Part shown: positions 57,684 to 64,000 of the stretch, one piece after another
Layout of the letters: every line of letters starts with the position of its first letter
How positions within the stretch are numbered: position 1 is the first letter of the stretch
DNA from: Streptosporangium roseum DSM 43021
GTDB taxonomy: Bacteria; Actinomycetota; Actinomycetes; Streptosporangiales; Streptosporangiaceae
Reading direction: 5' to 3'
NCBI RefSeq assembly: GCF_000024865.1
Contig: NC_013595.1
Span: 5,704,001 to 5,768,000, forward strand
DNA length: 64,000 nucleotides
The notes under the pieces: model-generated
The model's input: only the letters and a program-made list of their open reading frames with translations
Told to the model about the DNA's origin: nothing
Database searches by the model: none
Position numbers and translations under genes: made by a program

Positions 57684-58667
57684 ATGCGGGCTGTGGTGAT
57701 GGAAGAGTTCGGAGGGCCGGAGGTCCTGCGGATACGGCACGTCGAAGATCCCGTGCCAGGGCCGGGGCAGGTGCTCGTCGCGGTGGCGTACGCGAGTATC
57801 ACGTTCGTCGAGACGCAGGTGCGCTCGGGCAACGGGCCGTTCGGCAGACCTGTGTTGCCCCGCATACCCGGCAATGGCGTGGGCGGTCGCATCGTCGCCG
57901 TCGGACCGGACGTGGACCCGGCCCTGATGGGGACGGTCGTGGTCACCACCACCGGCGGCGAGGGCGGTTACGCCGAGCTGGCGCTGGCTCGGGCACAGGA
58001 TGCGGTTCCGGTTCCCGCGGGTCTGGAGCTCACCGACGCGGTCGCGCTGCTGGCCGATGGGCGTACGGCTCTGCTGCTGTACCGGCAGGCGCAGATCCGG
58101 CCGTCGGAGCGGGTCCTCGTGGAGGCTGCGGGAGGGGGCGTCGGCAGCCTGCTGGTGCAACTCGCCGCCGCCGCGGATGCCCACGTGATCGGCGCCGCCG
58201 GAGGCGTCGGCAAGGCCGGGCTGGTCACCTCGCTGGGCGCGGCCGCTTATGTCGACTACTCCCGGCCTGACTGGCTGGATCGGGTGGCGGAGGCGACCGG
58301 CGGCGCCGGACTCGATCTCGTCTTCGACGGGGTCGGTGGCCGGATCGGCACCGAGGCGATCGCAGCGCTACGCGAAGGCGGACGCGTGAGCATCTACGGA
58401 ATGGCCAGCGGCGCCGACGCCGAACTCGACGAAGGCGCACTCCGGGCACGCTCCATCGGCGTCATCGGCCTCACCGCCGCACCGAACCCCGCCCAGACCC
58501 GCGCTCTCATCGTCGACGCGCTGAACCTCGCCGCCGACGGGAAGCTGCGACCAGTCATCGGCCAGACCTTCCCGCTCGAGGTGGCAGCCGCCGCGCACCG
58601 AGCGATCGAGTCCCGGACCACCACCGGCAAGACCCTGCTCATCCCCGCCGACCATGTGCGCGGCTGA
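57684..58667 (+). CDS. Zinc-free quinone oxidoreductase (MDR family)
   Basis: This 327-residue protein begins MRAVVMEEFGGPEVLRIRHV, the quinone-oxidoreductase N-terminal domain, and has the cofactor loop VEAAGGGVGSLLVQLAAAA and VDYSRPDWLDRVAEATGGAG. The zinc-binding cysteines of true alcohol dehydrogenases are absent. It reduces quinones or enones with NADPH. ATG 57684 follows GGAGGAG. The MFS/FrnE fusion gene follows after 13 nt and should be cotranscribed under the divergent TetR. Confidence 0.9.
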   Translation: MRAVVMEEFGGPEVLRIRHVEDPVPGPGQVLVAVAYASITFVETQVRSGNGPFGRPVLPRIPGNGVGGRIVAVGPDVDPALMGTVVVTTTGGEGGYAELALARAQDAVPVPAGLELTDAVALLADGRTALLLYRQAQIRPSERVLVEAAGGGVGSLLVQLAAAADAHVIGAAGGVGKAGLVTSLGAAAYVDYSRPDWLDRVAEATGGAGLDLVFDGVGGRIGTEAIAALREGGRVSIYGMASGADAELDEGALRARSIGVIGLTAAPNPAQTRALIVDALNLAADGKLRPVIGQTFPLEVAAAAHRAIESRTTTGKTLLIPADHVRG

Positions 58668-58680
58668 GATCGGAGCCCAC

Positions 58681-60114
58681 ATGGCTCACAAGCCCCCTGC
58701 CAGAGCCGGAGTCCGGGAGTGGACCGCCTTGGCGGTCTTGGGTGTTCCCGCCGTGCTGGTCATGATGAACATGTCCGTGCTCTATCTGGCGCTGCCAAGC
58801 CTGAGCGCCGATCTGGAGCCCGACGGCCCTCAACTGCTGTGGATCACCGACATCTACGGCTTCATGGTTGCCGGATCGCTGGTCACGATGGGCACGCTCG
58901 GCGACCGTCTCGGGCACCGCAGGATCCTGCTGGTCGGCGCCGTCGCGTTCACCGGCGCATCCGTTATCGCCGCATATACCCCCAGCGCCGGCCTGCTCAT
59001 CGCAGCACGGGCGGTCCAGGGAGTCGCCGCCGCCGCTCTGGCGCCTTCCTCGCTGGCGCTGATCCGCACCCTGTTCGTCGACGTTCGGCAGCGCACCCTG
59101 GCCATCACGATCTGGATGATGGCTTTCATGGGCGGCGGTGCGCTCGGCCCGCTGGTCGGTGGTGTGCTGCTGGAGTACTTCTGGTGGGGGGCGGTGTTCC
59201 TGCTCGCCGTTCCGACTATGGCCCTGCTGCTGGTCACCGGCCCTTTCCTGATCCCTGAATCCCGCGCTTCGGCTTCGGGGCGACTGGATGCGGTCAGTGT
59301 GGTCCTGTCGCTGCTGACTCCTGTGACGATCGTGTTCGGCATCAAGGATCTCGCCGTCCACGGCTTTGCCCTGCCGTCCGCCGGTGTCCTGGTTGCGGGC
59401 CTGGGGATCGGCGCGGTCTTCGTACGCCGCCAGCGGCGGCTGTCCAATCCGCTCCTGGACCTGGGACTGTTCCGTATCCCCGCCTTCGCCGTATCCGTCA
59501 CAGGCATGGTGCTGGTCGGCATCGTGCTGTTCGGGACCAGCCTGCTCACCTCGCAATACCTGCAACTGGTGCTCGGCCTCTCTCCGTTGAAGGCCGGCCT
59601 GTGGCAGCTGCCCACCGCGGTCACCGGTACCGTCGTGGCCCTGGTGGTCTCCGGCCTCACCGGCCGAATCCGCCCGGCCGTCCTCATGAGTGCCGGAGCC
59701 ACGTTCGCCGTCATCGGTCCCATCCTGCTCACCCAGGTGGACAGAGACCCCGTCATCCTGGTGTCCGGCTCCGTTCTTCTCTTCGCCGGCCTGACCCCGT
59801 TCATGGCGCTGGGAACCAACCTGGTCCTCGGTGCGGCACCACCCGAACGCGCCGGGGCCGCCTCAGCGATCTCCGAGACCGGCGCCGAACTCGGCGGCGC
59901 GCTCGGCGTCGAGGCCGGACTTGATCCCGCCCAGGTAGGTGAACTTTTGACCGGCGACGCGTTCGCCGCTGAAGTCCGAGCCGACGAACGCCGCGCCGCC
60001 CAGAGGGGAATCCGAGGCGTGCCCGCACTCGTCATTGACGGAGCCCCGCCAGTCTCGGCCGTTCAGGAACCTGCCGCTCTGGCAAGCCTCCTCGAACGCG
60101 CGACACGCTTCTGA
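58681..60114 (+). CDS. Chimeric MFS (DHA2) transporter fused to C-terminus of a FrnE/DsbA protein
   Basis: A 477-residue frame. Residues 1 to about 410 are a DHA2-type drug exporter with GTLGDRLGHRRILLVG and about 12 hydrophobic helices up to AASAISETGAELGGALG. Instead of the last two helices it continues EAGLDPAQVGELLTGDAFAA and RGIRGVPALVIDGAPPVSAV. That is the end of FrnE/DsbA-like oxidoreductases, including the cis-proline GVP. The N-terminal thioredoxin part with the CxxC is missing, so this is an in-frame fusion left by a deletion and probably inactive in one or both functions. ATG 58681 is chosen by GGAG. Confidence 0.8.
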   Translation: MAHKPPARAGVREWTALAVLGVPAVLVMMNMSVLYLALPSLSADLEPDGPQLLWITDIYGFMVAGSLVTMGTLGDRLGHRRILLVGAVAFTGASVIAAYTPSAGLLIAARAVQGVAAAALAPSSLALIRTLFVDVRQRTLAITIWMMAFMGGGALGPLVGGVLLEYFWWGAVFLLAVPTMALLLVTGPFLIPESRASASGRLDAVSVVLSLLTPVTIVFGIKDLAVHGFALPSAGVLVAGLGIGAVFVRRQRRLSNPLLDLGLFRIPAFAVSVTGMVLVGIVLFGTSLLTSQYLQLVLGLSPLKAGLWQLPTAVTGTVVALVVSGLTGRIRPAVLMSAGATFAVIGPILLTQVDRDPVILVSGSVLLFAGLTPFMALGTNLVLGAAPPERAGAASAISETGAELGGALGVEAGLDPAQVGELLTGDAFAAEVRADERRAAQRGIRGVPALVIDGAPPVSAVQEPAALASLLERATRF

Positions 60115-60272
60115 GGCTGCCGCCTGCCGCCTTCGCCACTTTGATCTGGCCACCGCCAGACCATCGAGATCGAACTCACCGAACCTGCCAACCCGTGACG
60201 CACGGGCGCACCGCACCACGACGATGGTCAGCGCACCACGCGGGCCATCGCCACGTTCTGCGCCAAGACCGC

Positions 60273-60494
60273 TCAGGGCATCAGCCCCAGCTCACGCAGT
60301 TGCGCGGCCCTCGGCGGCCGCCATCCCGCGGTGTCGAGCTTGGCCAGTTCCGCTTCCACGTCCACGTTGATGACGCCGAAGAAGTTGATGTTGTCGCTGT
60401 GGCCGGGCGAGATGTGGGAGAGGATCTCGCCCGGCACGTCCCGGCCCTGAGAGCGCGGCTCCAACACGGCCCGCCAACAGTCCTCCGTGGTCAT
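60273..60494 (-). CDS. Small protein overlapping the SnoaL-like gene
   Basis: A 73-residue frame (MTTEDCWRAVLEPRSQGRDV, then HISPGHSDNINFFGVINVDV and AELAKLDTAGWRPPRA) starts with an ATGA overlap on the preceding stop, suggesting coupling. I do not recognise a family with certainty. The ISPGHSDNINFFG patch recalls the end of some large Tn3-type transposases, so a relic joined by chance is the alternative. Confidence 0.45.
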   Translation of the reverse strand: MTTEDCWRAVLEPRSQGRDVPGEILSHISPGHSDNINFFGVINVDVEAELAKLDTAGWRPPRAAQLRELGLMP

Positions 60495-61006
60495 CGCCAG
60501 CCGACGCCGTCACCGGCCGGCCGGTAGGCGCAGACCTCGGCGATGGCGGCGGGGTCCCAGTAGAACGGGCGGCATTCGAGCATGCGGCCGTCCCTGACGG
60601 TGATCAGCTGCAGGATCAGGGTGTCGACCTCCCGGCCGGTGGCTCGGGCGCGGAACCGCACCCGGTTACGCACCACGACGGTGTCGCCGTCGCCCCAGTG
60701 TTCCTGCTCCAGGAACTCCATCGACTCCCAGACCTCGCTGAACGCGGCCAGGAACCGCTCCATGCCCTCGCGCCCCCGCCACGTCCCCGTTCCCGTGAAC
60801 GGCAGCCCGGGAGCCTGATGCAACACGACCTCGGGATCCAGGCACGCGGCGACCTCGTCATAGTCGGCCTTGCCGAACCCACCCGCGGCCACATACGCGG
60901 CCTCGGCGGCGTAGAACCTCTCCATCACCGCCCAGGCGTCATCCTGCGCGCGCCCGTCCGCACGCGATCCACCAGCCCGCCCCCCTGCCATATCCATCGT
61001 GTTCAT
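60491..61006 (-). CDS. SnoaL-like / nuclear-transport-factor-2 fold protein
   Basis: This 171-residue protein reads AQDDAWAVMERFYAAEAAYV, then EVAACLDPEVVLHQAPGLPF, TWRGREGMERFLAAFSEVWE and VRFRARATGREVDTLILQLI. This is the cone-shaped NTF2/SnoaL fold, which contains polyketide cyclases, isomerases and dehydratases. A polar residue pattern (His in VLHQAPG) could be catalytic. ATG 61006 is likely; the frame is open upstream. Role unknown. Confidence 0.82.
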   Translation of the reverse strand: MNTMDMAGGRAGGSRADGRAQDDAWAVMERFYAAEAAYVAAGGFGKADYDEVAACLDPEVVLHQAPGLPFTGTGTWRGREGMERFLAAFSEVWESMEFLEQEHWGDGDTVVVRNRVRFRARATGREVDTLILQLITVRDGRMLECRPFYWDPAAIAEVCAYRPAGDGVGWR

Positions 61007-61259
61007 GGCCTGAAGCCTCGCCCACACCCCAGCGCCACGCTGGCGGTAATCAGACCTCTCACCGCCTTGCCCGTCCCGAAACGCGGCGCGGCGACAACGG
61101 AGTGCGATGCGCCTGTGGAGGCCGTCGCCGGACATTCGAGTGGTCGGCGAGGCCGTCCTGAGAAGCTCGGTGGGGTCAGGTGACCTTCCCGCCCGCCGGC
61201 CCGGAAGACCCCGCGCACGCAGGACGGCCCCGCCGATCGCGCTCGAAAGGACTGGCTCT

Positions 61260-62504
61260 GTGTCGACCCAGGAAGCGTCCCCCCTCCCCCACCCCGCGCG
61301 GCTTCCCTCGCTGACCGGCCTTCGGTTCCTGGCGGCAGCCCTGGTGTTCCTGTTCCACAGCAGCATCGCGCAGGTGTTCAGCGCTCCGCCGCTGCGCTAC
61401 GGCTTCCTCTTCGTCGCCGGCGGCGGAGGATTCGTGGGGGTCTCCTTCTTCTTCGTCCTGAGCGGATACGTTCTCACCTGGTCGTCGCGTCCGGGGAGCA
61501 GGCCGGCGGGGTTCTGGCGAAGGCGCTTCGTCAAGATCTTCCCCAACCATGTCGTGACGTTCGTCATCGCGCTTGTCCTGATCAGCTGGGCGGGAGAGTC
61601 CAGCGGTCTGTGGCAGAGCGTGACCAACCTTCTCCTGCTGCACGCCTGGATCCCCGAATACTCCTACATGGTCAGCGTCAACGCCGTGAGCTGGTCGCTC
61701 TCGGCGGAGGCCCTGTTCTACCTCGCCTTCCCGCTGCTGAGCACGGTGGTCGGCCGGATCAGGCCGGGCCGCCTGTGGTGGTGGGCGGGGGCGGCGATCG
61801 TGGGGGTGGTGCTGGCGCCGCCGGCCGTCCAGGCGCTGCTGCCGGACCAGCCGCAGTGGTCATGGGGGCCGGCCTCCTTCACCCAGATCTGGTCCGTCTA
61901 CGCCTTCCCCCCCGTGCGGCTCCTGGAGTTCGCCCTGGGCATGCTGCTCGCGCGGATCGTGCTGACCGGCCGGTGGATCCGCCTTCCCCTGCCGGCGGCC
62001 TTCCTTCTGGTGCTGGCCGGCTACGGGGCCTCGCTGTTCGCCCCGTTCCTCTACCGGTTCGCGGCATGCACCGTGATTCCCCTGGCGCTGCTGATCCCGG
62101 CCGCCGCCGCCGCAGACGTCCAGGGCCGCAGGACGGTGCTGAACACCCGGGTGATGGTCTGGCTCGGCGAGATCTCCTTCGCCTTCTACCTGGTGCACGG
62201 GCTGGTACTCGCCTACGGACATCGGGCGTTCGGCCCGCCGACGAACGCGTTCTCCTCCGGGCCGGCCTGGAGCACCCCGGTCGGGCTGGGCTTCCTGCTG
62301 GCCTGCTTCACGGTCGCGGTCCTGCTCTCCTGGGCCCTGCACGTCCTGGTCGAGCGCCCCGCGATGCGCCGCTGGGCGAGCCGGTCCGCCGCACCGGCCC
62401 CTGCGCCGGCACCGGACGACGGATCCCAGGTGCTGCCGGAGGGCGTCATCGGGCCGCGGGCGGGGAGCCGGCCGGAGGGCGACGGCAGCGCGGCCGACGC
62501 CTGA
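61260..62504 (+). CDS. Acyltransferase 3 family membrane protein
   Basis: This 414-residue protein has about ten hydrophobic helices. The N-terminal LPSLTGLRFLAAALVFLFHS carries the family's RxxA/H motif (Arg-Phe...His), FFVLSGYVLTW follows, and WSLSAEALFYLAFPLL and the terminal EISFAFYLVHGLVLAYG are typical of OafA-like enzymes that O-acetylate polysaccharides, lipids or macrolides. GTG 61260 follows GAAAGGA; the upstream extension lacks homology. It ends 86 nt before the convergent asparagine synthase gene. Substrate unknown. Confidence 0.88.
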   Translation: MSTQEASPLPHPARLPSLTGLRFLAAALVFLFHSSIAQVFSAPPLRYGFLFVAGGGGFVGVSFFFVLSGYVLTWSSRPGSRPAGFWRRRFVKIFPNHVVTFVIALVLISWAGESSGLWQSVTNLLLLHAWIPEYSYMVSVNAVSWSLSAEALFYLAFPLLSTVVGRIRPGRLWWWAGAAIVGVVLAPPAVQALLPDQPQWSWGPASFTQIWSVYAFPPVRLLEFALGMLLARIVLTGRWIRLPLPAAFLLVLAGYGASLFAPFLYRFAACTVIPLALLIPAAAAADVQGRRTVLNTRVMVWLGEISFAFYLVHGLVLAYGHRAFGPPTNAFSSGPAWSTPVGLGFLLACFTVAVLLSWALHVLVERPAMRRWASRSAAPAPAPAPDDGSQVLPEGVIGPRAGSRPEGDGSAADA

Positions 62505-62590
62505 GGTCGCGGCGGGAAGGTCGGTTCCGGGCTGGAAACCGGACGGGGTCGTCCGCCGGCGTCGCCCCGCCCAGCCGGGTCGTCTTCCGC

Positions 62591-64000
62591 TCAGCCCGGC
62601 AGGGTGAGCCGCCACCGGGTGAGCCAGGCGTCGAGCTTCAGGGCCAGTTCCAGCTCGGTACGGCTGAGCGCCGGCCCCTGGGACGGGTCCTCGCGCAGGC
62701 GGTCCACCACGGACGCGTCGAGCAGCGGCAGAACCGGCCCGCCGGGAGCCAGCTCGCCGACCTTCGCCCGCAGGATCCGGTCGTATCCCCGGTCGTGCGT
62801 CATCGGGTACCCGGACTTGCGGCGCTCCAGCACGGAAGCCGGGAGCAGGCCGGCCGCGGCCGCGCGCAGCACGCTCTTCTCCGAGCCGTCGAAGTTCTTG
62901 ACGCCCCACGGGATGTTCAGCGCGTACTCCACCAGCCGGTGGTCGCAGAAGGGCATCCTGACGTCGAATCCGCAGCCGGCGCTCAGCCGGTGGGCGCGGT
63001 CGAGCTGCTCGGGCAGGAAGCGGGTGACGAAAAGGTAGCCGACCTCCCTCATCCGCCGCTCCCGGGGGTCCTCATCCGGCGGGGCGGGCAGCTCCGCCAG
63101 GGCCTCGCGGTAGTGCTCGGCGCGGAAGTCCGGCACCGCCAGGTCCTTCATCGCCGGCGCGAAGAGGGTGCCGACCAGCTCGTCGGTCGTCGGCGTCCAG
63201 GGGAAGTCGGGCGCGTCGGCCCACCGGGGGTGGTGGAACCAGGGGAACCCCCCGAAGAGTTCGTCCGCTCCCTCGCCGCTGAGCACCGTGTCCAGCCTGC
63301 CCTGGACCGCCCGGTAGAGCAGGATCATCGACGGTTCGATGTCGGCGAACAGCCGGGGCTGGTCCAGCGCGGCCACCAGGGCGTTCCAGACGTCGGGGGC
63401 GGTGAGGTCGCCGGTGGTCAGCACCACGTCGGTATGGTCGGATCCGAGATGGGCTGTCATCTCACGGACATAGGGGCTGTCCGGTGCCGGCCGGACGATG
63501 TGCGGCCGGAAGTTCTCCTCGTAGCCCTGGTAGTCGACCGAGAACGTGGCCAGGCGCTCTTCCCGCCGCCCGGCGAGCAGCGCCGCGAGCGTGCTGGAGT
63601 CCAGCCCGCCCGACATCAGGCTGCCGGCCCGGCCGGCGGAGGCCGTCTGCTCGCCGACGGCGTCCGCCAGCAGCTCACGGACCCGTGCGACGGTGGTCGC
63701 GGTGTCGTCGCGGTGCTCGGCCGCCGACAGCGCCCAGTAGCGGCGTTCGGTCCTGCCTCCGGAGGAGAACCGGACCGCGTGGCCCGGACGCACCTCGCGG
63801 ACGTCCCGGTAGACGGTCCGGCCTGGGACGGTGATCCCGGAGAGCACGATGCGCAGGCCGTCCTCGTCGAGCGCCGGGCGTGCCGCCGGATGTGCCAGGA
63901 CGGCCTCCGGCCGCGAGGCGAAGACCACGCCGGTGTCGAGTTCCAGATAGTAGAGCGGTCGGGTGCCCAGCCGGTCCCGGACCAGCGTCAGCGCGGCGTC
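62591..64000 (-). CDS. Asparagine synthase (glutamine-hydrolysing) family, 5' end outside window
   Basis: The frame is open to the right edge. The visible part starts inside the glutaminase domain (VRDRLGTRPLYYLELDTG). It then shows the synthetase domain with PP-loop GSLMSGGLDSSTLAALLAGR and LSGEGADELFGGFPWFHHP, CGFDVRMPFCDHRLVEYALN, and EKSVLRAAAAGLLPASV. Such proteins make asparagine or act as amide-forming enzymes in lasso peptide and other natural-product pathways. The N-terminal nucleophile Cys is outside the window, so activity as a true AsnB is not shown. Confidence 0.87.
   Translation of the reverse strand, partial: DAALTLVRDRLGTRPLYYLELDTGVVFASRPEAVLAHPAARPALDEDGLRIVLSGITVPGRTVYRDVREVRPGHAVRFSSGGRTERRYWALSAAEHRDDTATTVARVRELLADAVGEQTASAGRAGSLMSGGLDSSTLAALLAGRREERLATFSVDYQGYEENFRPHIVRPAPDSPYVREMTAHLGSDHTDVVLTTGDLTAPDVWNALVAALDQPRLFADIEPSMILLYRAVQGRLDTVLSGEGADELFGGFPWFHHPRWADAPDFPWTPTTDELVGTLFAPAMKDLAVPDFRAEHYREALAELPAPPDEDPRERRMREVGYLFVTRFLPEQLDRAHRLSAGCGFDVRMPFCDHRLVEYALNIPWGVKNFDGSEKSVLRAAAAGLLPASVLERRKSGYPMTHDRGYDRILRAKVGELAPGGPVLPLLDASVVDRLREDPSQGPALSRTELELALKLDAWLTRWRLTLPG

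Noticed and set aside
62505..64000. Lasso-peptide cluster based on the asparagine synthase
   Set aside because: No precursor, B protein or transporter is visible next to it; the 86-bp gap has no small frame with a lasso-like core, and the gene is cut by the window edge.

Overview
The window comes from a high-GC actinomycete chromosome. The evidence is strong G/C bias at third codon positions, frequent GTG and TTG starts, TetR/GntR/MocR/GlxA/WYL regulators in divergent pairs, F420-type enzymes (Ddn-like protein, F420-reductase fold), a family 3 encapsulin, IS701 and IS256 relics, and permease-prefix and ESX-like small proteins. The genus cannot be fixed from the sequence; a filamentous actinomycete (streptosporangial or streptomycete type) fits. 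There are no rRNA, tRNA, replication or core ribosomal genes, so this is accessory, arm-like chromosome.

Layout. 1-2.7 kb: a class V PLP enzyme (cut by the window edge) divergent from a GntR/FCD regulator and an SDR, with two identical palindromes between them, then a histidine phosphatase. 2.8-9.3 kb: an IS701 relic followed by a minus-strand cluster of a trypsin-like protease/hydrolase fusion, a 40-residue micro-ORF overlapping a YcaO gene, and a membrane NACHT ATPase. This looks like a conflict or peptide-modification system. 9.6-10.9 kb: a haloperoxidase-like hydrolase and two strong hairpins.

10.9-19.6 kb: the outstanding locus, an eight-gene minus-strand operon around a family 3 (HK97-fold) encapsulin shell. 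In transcription order it encodes a DegT/StrS aminotransferase with a long Ala/Thr-rich tail, an MFS transporter, a sulfotransferase, an SDR that has lost its catalytic Tyr/Lys, a SAM methyltransferase, the shell, a D-amino-acid-oxidase-like flavoprotein and an Asp/Glu racemase. It reads as compartmentalised synthesis of a small amino-acid-derived, sulfated and methylated product that is then exported.

20.4-25 kb: a flavin oxidoreductase, then an Rrf2 regulator with two TauE/SafE anion (sulfite-type) transporters separated by three 30-bp tandem repeats. 25.6-35 kb: a methyltransferase, an APH-type kinase, an inositol-monophosphatase-type enzyme, a TrmB/LuxR regulator divergent from a secreted subtilisin, a decayed merR with its operator left intact, an epoxide hydrolase and an LLM flavin oxidoreductase. 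35-40 kb: two YCII proteins behind a structured leader, an aldehyde dehydrogenase and TetR pair sharing an operator motif, and two F420-type genes separated by an IS256 relic. 40-51 kb: AKR, MFS, CMD/MocR, cupin/GlxA, TetR, P450 and small membrane proteins. 51-64 kb: XRE and WYL regulators, DinB and AlkZ-like proteins, a secreted trypsin, a TetR/quinone-oxidoreductase pair, an MFS gene fused in frame to the end of a FrnE/DsbA protein, SnoaL-like and acyltransferase genes, and an asparagine synthase cut by the right edge.

Most regulators sit beside the genes they probably control, with palindromes in the shared intergenic regions. Decayed genes (IS701, IS256 twice, merR, RidA, alcohol dehydrogenase, the MFS/FrnE chimera) mark repeated deletion and insertion.
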